A stretch of 64,000 bases of DNA from Mesorhizobium loti CJ3sym (GTDB taxonomy: Bacteria > Pseudomonadota > Alphaproteobacteria > Rhizobiales > Rhizobiaceae), in NCBI RefSeq assembly GCF_000472785.1, contig NZ_AXAL01000008.1:1-64000 (forward strand), written 5' to 3'. Numbering within the stretch: the stretch's first letter is position 1; each line of letters starts with the position of its first letter. The notes below the pieces were generated by a model. That model searched no databases and was not told where the DNA came from. It saw nothing but the letters and a program-made list of their open reading frames with translations. Positions 54,275-62,803 of this stretch are shown here, piece by piece. A program made the position numbers and the translations under genes.

Positions 54275-54431
54275 CCCAGTCGATGTGGAATGAAAACGCG
54301 GCAGCTTCAAGCATAAGCATTGGATTGACGCAATTTGGCCGCTGACAGCTTGGTGATCCGCGGTCTCCGGGCCGGCGGCTCCAAAATGCTGGCGCGGTTC
54401 AAGCGGCTCGACGATCCAGATCCGAGATCAA

Positions 54432-55181
54432 CTAGCTTTGCCGCTGAATCCCAGCCAGAAGCCTCTCGTCCAGCCGCTTTTCGCCAAACCAGTTCAACCG
54501 GTTGATGCCGACGAAGCCGGCATCGATCGCCTCGTTCTCGTCACCCGGCTCACTGGCATGAGCGCGCCCGCGCGGAACTGTAATGACCGTGCGATCGCCA
54601 TTGCTTTCCACGATCTCGGCCTTGCGGCCGATCTTGTCGCGGCCGATGCGCGGCTGGCGGATTTCAGCCGGCAGCGCGGTTGGCAGGTTGACGCTCAGCC
54701 AATGGCCTTCTGTCGCCCAGTCAGCGCGCGAATGCCACAATGAGGTGATCAACGCTCCCAGCCATTGGTCGTCGGCATCGGTAAAATCAGGATTTTTTAC
54801 CCGTGAAAAACCGATCGCCGGCACGCCCCAGAAAGTTGCTTCCCGGGCAATGCCGAGCGTACCGGAATAGGCGAGGTCCTCGGCAACGTTGCGGCCGTCA
54901 TTGACACCAGCCAAAACGAGGTCTGGTTTCGGTTCATTCTCGAACAGCCAGGTCATCGCACTCACCACGCAATCGGCCGGAGTGCCGGAGCAGGAATACC
55001 AGTTCGGCCTGACGCGCCGCATCGTTAACGGTCTGGCGATCGTCAGCGACGAGCCGGCGGCGGTGCGCTTGCCATCGGGTGCAACCACCCAGACATCGTC
55101 GCTCAGGTCCGTGACCGAATTGACGAGACGGGCAAGCCCTGGCGCTTCGATGCCGTCGTCGTTGCAGATCAGGATTCTCAT
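54432..55181 (-). CDS. SurE-like 5'-nucleotidase
   Basis: A 249-residue metal-dependent phosphatase. MRILICNDDGIEAPGL holds the Asp-Asp metal ligands, DGKRTAAGSSLT the second region, YSCSGTPADCV and VLAGVNDGRNV the catalytic Asn. SurE proteins dephosphorylate nucleoside and other small monophosphates in the cytoplasm. It differs from the housekeeping surE gene context (no pcm or seryl-tRNA synthetase beside it) and instead ends an ABC importer operon, overlapping the MBL gene by 4 bp. Confidence 0.92.
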   Translation of the reverse strand: MRILICNDDGIEAPGLARLVNSVTDLSDDVWVVAPDGKRTAAGSSLTIARPLTMRRVRPNWYSCSGTPADCVVSAMTWLFENEPKPDLVLAGVNDGRNVAEDLAYSGTLGIAREATFWGVPAIGFSRVKNPDFTDADDQWLGALITSLWHSRADWATEGHWLSVNLPTALPAEIRQPRIGRDKIGRKAEIVESNGDRTVITVPRGRAHASEPGDENEAIDAGFVGINRLNWFGEKRLDERLLAGIQRQS

Positions 55182-56344
55182 TCTTTGCTTCCTTGCGACA
55201 CCGCGATGCGCTGGCCGGTGCGGCATTGCGTGCGCAGCGACGGGATGTGGCTTTTCAGGTCTTCGAGAAGATCGGGCGCGCAGGAATGGCCGAGCGCTTC
55301 AGGCCGCCCTGCCTTCTCCCAGATGTCGACAGTGCCGGACAGCGTCGGATGGGTCGGCATGCGCACCCAGTCCGCCCGGCCTGCCTTGTGCAGGACATCG
55401 CCCGGAGAACCCGCAGGCAGATGCCCGGTGAGAAGGACAGGAAACCCGGCCTTATCAGCACGTGGCAACAGCCGCGACGACGGACCGGCCTCGCCCATGC
55501 CGTCATCGGCCAGCAGCGGCAGCGACGGCAGGGGATTGGCATCGCTCCAGTCGGCCGCGCTCGCCAAGCGGGCACGCAGGAGGTCGGAAACGCCGGGCAG
55601 CAAGGCCGCCGTGGCGCCGATCTGCGCTTCCAGCGACGAACGCATGCCGGCATGGATGGCGAACGGTCCCGGCAATGCCGCCATCAGTTCCAGCGACCGT
55701 CCAGACAACGGCGTCGGCAGGAGACATCCCTGCGGATGCCGCGCCACCCATTGCGAAATTTCTCGCGCCCGCGCCGCTCCCGGCACCGGATCGGCACCGT
55801 AGGACGCATCGAAGACCAGAAGATCGCAGTGCGGGATCGTGTCCATGACGAACACATTGCTGTCCGGCACGACATCGGCGGTATAGACCACGCGACTTTC
55901 CCCGTCATCGACGGCGAACCAGACGCCGCCGACGACATGCCCGGACCGCCCGGTCCTGATTGAGAGATTGCCGATCGCAAGCGTGTCGCCGGGTTCGAAA
56001 ATCTCGATGCGATCATCCGGCAGCGGAAAGCGCCTGAAATCCTCCGGCTCGGCATAGGCGGCGAGCGTCGCGGACGCCTCGTCGCGGGTCTCGGCCGTCA
56101 TGAAGATCGGGCCGACATAGCCGCGCGACAACAGCCAGCTCAGCGCGCCGACATGATCCTCATGGGCGTGCGAGACAAAGAGTGCGTTGATGTCGCCGAT
56201 AGGCCCATGGAGGGCAGGATAGTATTCCGCTCCTGAGGCGCCAACCTTGATGCCGACATCGAGCAGGATGCGGTCGTTGCCGCTGTTGACAGTGAGGCTG
56301 GTGCGGCCCTTTTCGCCGAAACCGCCGAGCAGGTCCAGCATCAT
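55178..56344 (-). CDS. MBL-fold hydrolase, RNase J/CPSF-like
   Basis: A 388-residue protein. DRILLDVGIKVG, the metal motif FVSHAHEDHVGAL (HxHxDH) and RTGRSGHVVGGVWFAVDDG, then VVYTADVVPDSN and LLVFDASYG, match the beta-CASP-like metallo-beta-lactamases, but an RNA-specific domain is not obvious. Linked to a SurE nucleotidase it may be a phosphodiesterase. Start chosen at ATG 56344, 1 bp into the ABC ATPase stop (TGATG); GTG 56347 is also possible. Confidence 0.85.
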   Translation of the reverse strand: MMLDLLGGFGEKGRTSLTVNSGNDRILLDVGIKVGASGAEYYPALHGPIGDINALFVSHAHEDHVGALSWLLSRGYVGPIFMTAETRDEASATLAAYAEPEDFRRFPLPDDRIEIFEPGDTLAIGNLSIRTGRSGHVVGGVWFAVDDGESRVVYTADVVPDSNVFVMDTIPHCDLLVFDASYGADPVPGAARAREISQWVARHPQGCLLPTPLSGRSLELMAALPGPFAIHAGMRSSLEAQIGATAALLPGVSDLLRARLASAADWSDANPLPSLPLLADDGMGEAGPSSRLLPRADKAGFPVLLTGHLPAGSPGDVLHKAGRADWVRMPTHPTLSGTVDIWEKAGRPEALGHSCAPDLLEDLKSHIPSLRTQCRTGQRIAVSQGSKE

Positions 56345-57423
56345 CACGAGGCCGATCCCGCCGCCGGGATCAGCCAGCCGGACCTGATCCGCAGACGCGC
56401 CCGGGCTCCGCTCTCTAGTACAACCGGATCGGGCTGTTCGAAATGCAAGGTGAGATCGGGGCCGGCGGCAGGCGTGAATTCGATGCGCGCGGCACCGCCA
56501 TGGTAGATCACCCGTTTGACCAGGCCATCGAAGCCCGGACCATCAGGCGATACGTCGAGATCCGCCGACCGGCAGCAGATCTTCGCGCCGGCGCGCGGCC
56601 TTTCGCCGGGGTGGCAGCGGACCACTAGCTCGGTTCCGAGAACCTTGACCTTGCAATGGCCAGCCTCCTCGGCGGTCAGCACATCCGCCGGCAGCAGGAT
56701 GCCCTGCGAAATGAAAGATGCCACCATTTCATTTGCCGGCTCATGATAAAGCTCGCGCGGCGTCGCGAGCTGCGCCAAACGACCGTGATCCATCACCGCG
56801 ATGCGGTCGGCCAGCGCCATCGCCTCGGCCTGATCGTGGGTGATGTAGACGATGGTTGTGCCCGTGCGCTTGTGGAAGGCGGCGAATTCGTCCTCCATCG
56901 AAGCCCTGAGGTGGACATCGAGATTGGCGAGAGGCTCGTCAAACAGCACCAGCGAGGGCGCGGCGACGAGGCAGCGCGCCAGGGCCACACGTTGGCGCTG
57001 GCCGCCAGAAAGATTGGCCGGCTTGCGCTCGCCCAGCCCCTGCAAATTGACCAAGGCCAGCGCGTCTTCCACCTTCTGGCGCGCGACGGCCTTGTCGAGC
57101 TTCGCCACCTTCAGCGAATAGCCGATGTTTTCGGCGACCGTCATGTGCGGCCACAGCGCATAGTTCTGGAAGACGATGCCGACGCGCCGCTTTTCCGGCG
57201 CGACGCTGCCACCGCTGTTCGAAACGACATCGCTGCCGATGCGGATCTCGCCCGAGGTCACTTTCTCGAAGCCGGCAACGAGGCGCAGCAACGTCGTCTT
57301 GCCGCAGCCGGAAGGCCCAAGCACCGCCAGGAACTCGCCGTCGCCGACATCGATCGACACATCCTTCACCGCATCGAAATCGGCGAAGCTTTTGGTGACG
57401 TTGTCCAGGCTCAATCGCGCCAT
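56344..57423 (-). CDS. ABC transporter ATP-binding protein (FbpC/PotA type)
   Basis: A 359-residue ATPase. Walker A GPSGCGKTT, signature LSGGQRQRVALARCL, Walker B LVLFDEPLANLD, H-loop THDQAEAMALAD, then a C-terminal TOBE-like domain from about residue 240. It drives the two-domain permease encoded upstream, overlapping its end by 13 bp. The type imports ferric iron, 2-aminoethylphosphonate, polyamines or other small solutes. Confidence 0.94.
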   Translation of the reverse strand: MARLSLDNVTKSFADFDAVKDVSIDVGDGEFLAVLGPSGCGKTTLLRLVAGFEKVTSGEIRIGSDVVSNSGGSVAPEKRRVGIVFQNYALWPHMTVAENIGYSLKVAKLDKAVARQKVEDALALVNLQGLGERKPANLSGGQRQRVALARCLVAAPSLVLFDEPLANLDVHLRASMEDEFAAFHKRTGTTIVYITHDQAEAMALADRIAVMDHGRLAQLATPRELYHEPANEMVASFISQGILLPADVLTAEEAGHCKVKVLGTELVVRCHPGERPRAGAKICCRSADLDVSPDGPGFDGLVKRVIYHGGAARIEFTPAAGPDLTLHFEQPDPVVLESGARARLRIRSGWLIPAAGSAS

Positions 57424-59114
57424 GGCAGAACTCCGCTCGGAAGATAAGGGGCAAGCAGATTGGTCACCAGCATCAGCACGAAGGTGACCGCGACCGTGAT
57501 GACGGACATCGCCGTCGCATAGTTGGAATCGCCGCCTTGTTCGAAGGAAAACATCACCACCCCGATCGTCTCGGAACCTGAGGACCACAGCAATGCCGAG
57601 ACGGTCAATTCGCTGAGCGCCGTCATGAAGATCAAAAGGCCGCCGGCCATCGCTGCCGGTGCGACGAGCGGGAAGATGATGGTGCGCATACGCGTGAATA
57701 GTCCCGCGCCCGCCACTTGCGCCGCTTCCTCCAGTGCCCGGTCGATCTGGTGATAGCCGCTGATGGTTGGCCGCAGCGCCAGCACCAAGAAGCGGGCGAG
57801 ATAGGCGTAGAAAATGATCCAGACCGTGTTGTAGAGCTGGATGCCGGTGAGCGGGATTGGCCGCAGGAAGAGCAGCAGCGAGGCGATCGCCAGCACCACG
57901 CCGGGCAAGGCATAGGGCAGTTCGACCGACAGGTTCAGCAGCCGCACCCAGCGCTGCTTGCCCCAGGCGATGAGATAGCCGACCGGCACGGCGACAATGA
58001 CCGCGAAGAAGGCGGCAGCGATCGACAGCCAGAAACTGTTGAAGAAGGCGCGCTTGGCGGCATCATGCTCGAACAGCACGAAGCGGTAATTGTCGAGCGT
58101 CGCCGTCTTGGCGGTGAGCGCGATGCCGTAGCCGGGCACCAGCGATGTCAGCACCAGCCCGAACAGCGGCAGGAACAGCACCAGCACGATCAGCAGCCAC
58201 ATGCCGGCTTGGACAGCCACCCGCCAGCGGCCAAGTTCATAAGGTTCGGCCGGCAGTGATGTCGAGCTGATGCGATAGTCGCGGCGGCGGCTCATCAGTT
58301 CCTGGGCAAGGATACCCGCCATGGCAATGACGCCGATCAGCGCTGAAAGAAACGCCGCCTCGCCGAGCACCGCCGGACCCCCGCCAGCCAGTCGCTGATA
58401 GATCAGCGTCGGCAAGACCAGATAGTTGGCGGGAATGCCAAGGAAGGCGGGAATGCCGAAATTGCCGACGCAGGAGACGAAGGCCAGTGCCGCGGCAGCC
58501 ATGATCGACGGCGTCATCAGCGGCAGCACGATGGTGACCAGCACTGTGAACCAGCCGGCGCCGCCGGCCCGCGCCGCCTCGACCAGTTCGCGCGGCAGCT
58601 TGCGCAGGCCGGCCCGCACCAACAGGAAGACCAGCGGACCATACTGCACGCCGAGCAGCAGGATGATGCCCGAGGTCGAGTAGAGCGGGTTTTCCGTGCC
58701 AAGCGGCGGAGCCGCTCCAAACAGTTTCAGGAATGGACTGGCCGGACCGAACAATTGCAGCCAGGCCAGCGCCGTGACCTGTGGCGCGATCATCAAGGGC
58801 ATGACGTAGCAGAGCACCAGAGCGCTGCGGCCCCGTATGTCGGTCAGCGAGACCAGGACCGCCACCACGGTTCCAGACAGCACGGCAAGCAAGGTGCCGC
58901 CGATGCCGACCACCAGCGTGTGCCAGGTCGCGATCCAGGTCGCAGGGCTGCGCAATCCGGCCGCGATGGCCACGGTCGACAAGGTACCGCCGGGTGCCAC
59001 GATCTCCTTGACCAGGCGCAGCATGGGCAGCAGCGAAAGCAGCACGATGACGACGGCCACCACCGCCGTCAGGGCCATTTCCTGGCCCCGACTTTCCTTG
59101 ATCCGTGTTGCCAT
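57411..59114 (-). CDS. ABC transporter permease, two fused domains (FbpB type)
   Basis: A 567-residue inner-membrane protein with about twelve helices and two BPD_transp_1 units; the EAA-type loops are in ELVEAARAGGAGWFTVLV and ALEEAAQVAGAGLFTRM. This fusion is typical of Fe3+/AEP-type importers. It sits 58 bp after the binding-protein gene. Confidence 0.94.
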   Translation of the reverse strand: MATRIKESRGQEMALTAVVAVVIVLLSLLPMLRLVKEIVAPGGTLSTVAIAAGLRSPATWIATWHTLVVGIGGTLLAVLSGTVVAVLVSLTDIRGRSALVLCYVMPLMIAPQVTALAWLQLFGPASPFLKLFGAAPPLGTENPLYSTSGIILLLGVQYGPLVFLLVRAGLRKLPRELVEAARAGGAGWFTVLVTIVLPLMTPSIMAAAALAFVSCVGNFGIPAFLGIPANYLVLPTLIYQRLAGGGPAVLGEAAFLSALIGVIAMAGILAQELMSRRRDYRISSTSLPAEPYELGRWRVAVQAGMWLLIVLVLFLPLFGLVLTSLVPGYGIALTAKTATLDNYRFVLFEHDAAKRAFFNSFWLSIAAAFFAVIVAVPVGYLIAWGKQRWVRLLNLSVELPYALPGVVLAIASLLLFLRPIPLTGIQLYNTVWIIFYAYLARFLVLALRPTISGYHQIDRALEEAAQVAGAGLFTRMRTIIFPLVAPAAMAGGLLIFMTALSELTVSALLWSSGSETIGVVMFSFEQGGDSNYATAMSVITVAVTFVLMLVTNLLAPYLPSGVLPWRD

Positions 59115-59172
59115 GATTGTGTGTCCTGAGATCCGGATGCCGTCTCACCGGCATCCCGCCATGAGCGTCGGC

Positions 59173-60159
59173 TCAGCCGCCGAACAGTTCCGAGAACTTC
59201 GCCTTGTCGGCGTCGGTCTTGGCGACGATTGCCTTGGTGTCGAACGGCATCACCTTGACCTTGACGCCTTCCGGCAGCCAGTCGGGACGGCCGACGGAGG
59301 CTCGCGCCGGCAGATAGCCCATCGACAGCGCCAGCTTCTGGCCTTCATCGGATAAAATGAAGTCGACGAACTTCTTGGCGCCTTCGACATTTTTGGCGGT
59401 CTTCATGATGGCGACTGGTTCGGTCACCGCCGGCACGCCTTCCGAGGGAAACACGAACTCGACCGGCGAGCCCTTCTTCTTGGCGTTCATCGCCATGAAG
59501 TCTACCAGGATGCCATAGGGCTTCTCGCCTGAGGCCACCGACTTCAGCACCGCGCCATTGCCGCGTACGCTGACGGTGTTGTTGGTCTTCAGCTTCTGGA
59601 AGAAATCCCAGCCATAGTTGGTATCGCCGGCGAAGCCCGAAAGCAGATAGGCGGCGGCACCCGAATAGAGAGGGCTCGGCATGACCAGGCCATCGGTATA
59701 GGCAGGCTTTGCGAGATCGGCCCAATGCTCCGGCTTTTGCGCGGCCGCGGTGTTATAGACGATGCCGGTGGTGATCAGCTTGCTGCCGAAATAGGTCTTG
59801 TCGGCGTCATAGGCATCGGCCTCGATGCCGTCGAGCTTGGCCTCGGCATAAGGCAGCAGCCGATCGTCCTTCTTCAACAGCTCCATCGAGACCGCATCGG
59901 CGATCAGCAGCACGTCGGGCTGCGGGCTGCCGGCGGCGAACTCGGCTGCCATCTTGGTGAGGATGTCGCTGGTTCCCGAGCGATAGATGGTCACGTCTAT
60001 GCCGGGCTGCGCCTTCTTGAAGGCATCCACGGTCTTGGCCGCATCGGCTTCCGGCTGCGATGTGTAGAGCGTCAGTGTTTCGGCGTTTGCCACGCCGGCA
60101 AACAAAGCTGCCGCGAGTGCCAGCTGGCTGGCCAGCAGCTTGATGAAGTGCGTCTTCAT
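59173..60159 (-). CDS. ABC transporter substrate-binding protein (FbpA/PhnS-like)
   Basis: A 328-residue periplasmic protein with signal peptide ending AGVANA. LTLYTSQPEADAAKTVDAFK, VTIYRSGTSDILTKM, GIVYNTAAAQKPEHWADL and FVFPSEGVPAVTEPVAIM are the pattern of the SBP_bac_6 / AEP-binding group. The paired Tyr ligands of true ferric-binding proteins are not evident, so an organic anion or phosphonate/phosphate ester is more likely than iron. An AGGAGG box precedes ATG 60159. First gene of the operon. Confidence 0.92.
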   Translation of the reverse strand: MKTHFIKLLASQLALAAALFAGVANAETLTLYTSQPEADAAKTVDAFKKAQPGIDVTIYRSGTSDILTKMAAEFAAGSPQPDVLLIADAVSMELLKKDDRLLPYAEAKLDGIEADAYDADKTYFGSKLITTGIVYNTAAAQKPEHWADLAKPAYTDGLVMPSPLYSGAAAYLLSGFAGDTNYGWDFFQKLKTNNTVSVRGNGAVLKSVASGEKPYGILVDFMAMNAKKKGSPVEFVFPSEGVPAVTEPVAIMKTAKNVEGAKKFVDFILSDEGQKLALSMGYLPARASVGRPDWLPEGVKVKVMPFDTKAIVAKTDADKAKFSELFGG

Positions 60160-60277
60160 GAGACCTCCTGTCTTGTCTGTGCATGACCGGTCCGACCCCT
60201 GGCCGGCTCCCCGTCTCTTCCTCCCTGCACGGCGCATATGACTGGTGGATGACACAGCGCGTGAAACCGACAAAATA

Positions 60278-60291
60278 TGTTCATATGTACA
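60278..60291. promoter_or_regulatory. Operator-like palindrome between ABC operon and SorC-type regulator
   Basis: TGTTCATATGTACA (60278-60291) is palindromic in six of seven positions. It lies 119 bp upstream of the binding-protein gene and 127 bp upstream of the divergent regulator, in the most AT-rich part of the intergenic region. SorC/DeoR-type proteins bind sites of this kind. Confidence 0.45.
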
Positions 60292-60417
60292 TTGTCAATT
60301 ACAAATGCACAGAATTGTGCCACAAACGACACGCCGGAACCCAACATCCGGTTGACATCTAGCCGGCGTTTCTCCGATGAGGCAACGCGCCCAGCCCTGG
60401 CTCATGAGGACGAGATC

Positions 60418-61389
60418 ATGCCCGCCGAAAAACCCACACCGGCTCGCCTGCCGATGGTGTCCTCCGACCTCAATGTGAAGACGGCCTGGCTCTACTATGT
60501 CGAAGGTTTCACGCAGGAGCAGATCGCCGAAAAGCTCTATGTTTCCAGGGTAAAGGTCATGCGCACGCTGGCTGCCTGTACCGCCGAAGGCATCGTCGTC
60601 ACCATGATCAACGCGCCGACCGCCGGGCAGGTGGCGCTCGAGCGGGAGTTGGAGAGGCGATGGGGGCTCAACGCCGCCGTTGTTATCCCGACACCGTCGG
60701 CGCATGAGCATCTGGAAAAGGCGATCGGCCATGCCGTCGCGGCCTATCTCGGCGAACAGATGCAGGACGGCATGACGCTGGCGATCGGCGGCGGCGCGAC
60801 GCTGCATGCCAGCCTCGGCTTTCTTGCCCGCCGCCAGTTGAAGCGCGCCTCGGTGGTGGCGCTCGTCGGCAGCCTGCCGCACTCGCAATGGATCAACCCG
60901 TCGATCGTCGCCGCCAAGGTCGCCGATGTCTTTGAGGTCGACAGCTACCAGATCACCGCGCCGGTGATGGTCGACGATCCCACGCTTCGCGATCTCCTGT
61001 GGGCGCAGCCGACCTTGCAGGACGTGCGCCGGCGTGCGGCGGCGGCCGACATCGCCTTGCTCACCGTCGGCGACATGTCGCCGGACGCCACCATCTTCCG
61101 GCACGGCATCGTGCCGTCATCGCTAATCGCTTCGCTGAAGGCGAAAGGCGCGGTCGCCAACATGCTGTGCTATTTCGTCGATGCCGCCGGCAGGCTCGTC
61201 GACCACGAGGTGAACGGACGCGTCATGGCCATCGATCTCGAAATGGTCGGCCGGGTGCCGAATGTCGTGCTGGCCGCCGGCGGAAAACGCAAGGTGGCCG
61301 CGATCCTCGCCGCGCTGAAAGCCGTCAGCACCAATGTGCTGATCACCGACAGCGATACGGCAACGGCGCTGCTGGCCAAAGGCGGTTGA
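60418..61389 (+). CDS. SorC-family sugar-binding transcriptional regulator
   Basis: A 323-residue regulator. VKTAWLYYVEGFTQEQIAEK with VSRVKVMRTLAACTAEG is the helix-turn-helix; the effector domain has LAIGGGATLHASLGFLA, ALVGSLPHSQWINPS, ALLTVGDMSPDATIFRHG and VPNVVLAAGG. Members bind phosphorylated sugars. It is divergent from the ABC importer/MBL/SurE operon and most likely controls it. ATG 60418 has a GAGGACGAG box; an ATG at 60277 is possible but would include the palindrome. Confidence 0.92.
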   Translation: MPAEKPTPARLPMVSSDLNVKTAWLYYVEGFTQEQIAEKLYVSRVKVMRTLAACTAEGIVVTMINAPTAGQVALERELERRWGLNAAVVIPTPSAHEHLEKAIGHAVAAYLGEQMQDGMTLAIGGGATLHASLGFLARRQLKRASVVALVGSLPHSQWINPSIVAAKVADVFEVDSYQITAPVMVDDPTLRDLLWAQPTLQDVRRRAAAADIALLTVGDMSPDATIFRHGIVPSSLIASLKAKGAVANMLCYFVDAAGRLVDHEVNGRVMAIDLEMVGRVPNVVLAAGGKRKVAAILAALKAVSTNVLITDSDTATALLAKGG

Positions 61390-61411
61390 GACCGCTTGCG
61401 CGCCAGCTCGC

Positions 61412-61780
61412 CTAGATAAGCCCACGCTCGCGCAAAAAATCCTCGACGCCGACATGGGTCATGGATTCGAATTCGGCGATCGCTTCAGCCACCCGCCTGC
61501 GCTGCGCCGCCAGCAGCGTGAACACCTGCTTCATCTCGCCGGAAACACCAAAACGGCTCCAGCGCTCGGCGATGTGCATGGGCAGGCCGATATCGGCACA
61601 GAACGCATCGAGGCTGTCATAGCCGAGGCTGACGACCAGCTGCTTCGTCTCTTCCACCGACATGCGCGGCTCGAAGGCGTGGTCGTGCAGACGCTGCGCC
61701 ACCAGCTTGATGTCGGATGGCGACGCGCCCATCACCTTGCCGAACAGGGTCTTGACGTCAGACGGATCGAATGCAGGCAT
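61412..61780 (-). CDS. Small protein of unknown function, 122 residues
   Basis: A soluble, helical protein: FDPSDVKTLFGKVMGASPSD, VEETKQLVVSLGYDSLDAFC and AERWSRFGVSGEMKQVF look conserved. I do not recognise the family. The arrangement of a short helix-turn-helix-like segment could mean DNA binding, but no standard motif is clear. It is convergent with the SorC-type gene. Confidence 0.65.
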   Translation of the reverse strand: MPAFDPSDVKTLFGKVMGASPSDIKLVAQRLHDHAFEPRMSVEETKQLVVSLGYDSLDAFCADIGLPMHIAERWSRFGVSGEMKQVFTLLAAQRRRVAEAIAEFESMTHVGVEDFLRERGLI

Positions 61781-61972
61781 GCTGGGCTCCCTTGGTCGCA
61801 GTATACCATCAAACATGGGTCAAGGGTTGACGCCTGACAAGTCGGTCTCGTTGTAAGCCGGCGAATCATTTGGCGCCGGTCGTAGTGACCTACACCATTG
61901 TGCCAATCGGGTTTTTGATCAGACGCAGACCAACGGCAGTTCCGCGCAGAGCACGCGCACCTATCCCGGTAG

Positions 61973-62404
61973 CTAGACAAACGGATTTTGGTACTTCACG
62001 CCCAATGGCCGGAAATCTTTTTCATTGTCCGTGAGCACGACCAGATCATGTTGGCGGCCGGTCGCGGCAATGGCGATGTCCTCAAATCCCGGCGATATGC
62101 CTGCCGAACGCGCAACCGCCATAAGTTGACCTGTCACGGTTGCCGTCTCAAGATCCATAGGCAGGATTCGGCTCCGATAATAATGCCGGATTTCTCCCCA
62201 CCATTCCGTGAGTGCGGCAGCTTTCCTCGTGGCTCCAACGCGCGTGGCGTGCGCGATCCCATCTTCGATTTCGGCTGCCGTGATGACGGACAGCCATAGG
62301 TCGGATGACCGATCAACGATCCAGGCCACCAGTGCATCATCGGCAGGCGTCCGATGCTTTGAGGGTGCCAGCAGACTGACGACATTGGTATCCAGCAGGT
62401 ACAC
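61973..62404 (-). CDS. vapC: VapC-type PIN-domain toxin
   Basis: A 143-residue PIN nuclease starting with GTG 62404. The acidic active site is visible: Asp in YLLDTNVVS, Glu in TAAEIEDGIA, Asp in GFEDIAIAATG and Asp in LVVLTDNEKDF. VapC toxins cleave RNA, usually tRNA or rRNA. The gene follows the antitoxin after 2 bp. Confidence 0.93.
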   Translation of the reverse strand: MYLLDTNVVSLLAPSKHRTPADDALVAWIVDRSSDLWLSVITAAEIEDGIAHATRVGATRKAAALTEWWGEIRHYYRSRILPMDLETATVTGQLMAVARSAGISPGFEDIAIAATGRQHDLVVLTDNEKDFRPLGVKYQNPFV

Positions 62405-62406
62405 GA

Positions 62407-62664
62407 TCAGAATGCCGGATCACTCAAGGCACGTGCAGGTTTGTGCCCGCCCACGGACAGATCGCCCTCTTCAAGAGGCGAATTCGTCAGCAGCCACCCA
62501 AGCGACGGCACCCGGGAAAGGCGTTCGTAGTCGGAGTAGCTGATGACAACGGCTTCCCTTTTGCCATGACGGGTCACAACCGTCGGTGTCCCCGCCACAG
62601 CCTCGTCTACAACATGGGAAAACGTGGCTTTCACGTCTTTAAGTTGGGCTTCTTTCATTGCCAT
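62407..62664 (-). CDS. Phd/YefM-family antitoxin
   Basis: An 85-residue protein. MKEAQLKDVKATFSHVVDEA and TPTVVTRHGKREAVVISYSDYERL are the Phd_YefM DNA-binding fold; the C-terminal tail would neutralise the PIN toxin. It is expected to repress its own operon, and a palindrome lies 10 bp upstream of its start. Pairing of a Phd antitoxin with a VapC toxin is a common combination. Confidence 0.92.
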   Translation of the reverse strand: MAMKEAQLKDVKATFSHVVDEAVAGTPTVVTRHGKREAVVISYSDYERLSRVPSLGWLLTNSPLEEGDLSVGGHKPARALSDPAF

Positions 62665-62673
62665 ACACTTCAG

Positions 62674-62688
62674 TGACCAAAGTGGTCA
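62674..62688. promoter_or_regulatory. Operator-like palindrome of the Phd-VapC operon
   Basis: TGACCA (62674-62679) and TGGTCA (62683-62688) form a perfect 6-bp inverted repeat with a 3-bp spacer, 10 bp ahead of the antitoxin ATG at 62664. The position suits autoregulation by the antitoxin. Confidence 0.55.
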
Positions 62689-62803
62689 TATAGCGCATGG
62701 AGCTCACGCAAACAAGGAGCCAAGAATGTCGGTTGGAATCAGGATAAAGGGATTTCGCGCAGATCGTAAGCGCGCAAAGATCGCCGTTCAAGGAAAGGCA
62801 TCC

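Larger units (their letters stand above)
52979..54352. repeat. Tandem segmental duplication, copy B
   Basis: Second copy of the unit starting in the HAD gene tail and ending at GCTGACAGCTTG (54341-54352). Coding parts have diverged much more in the Pro-rich spacer than in the ends, so the event is not recent. Confidence 0.85.

Noticed and set aside
59173-60159. Ferric iron uptake protein FbpA
   Set aside because: The expected adjacent Tyr ligands are not evident and the operon carries hydrolases and a sugar-phosphate-type regulator.
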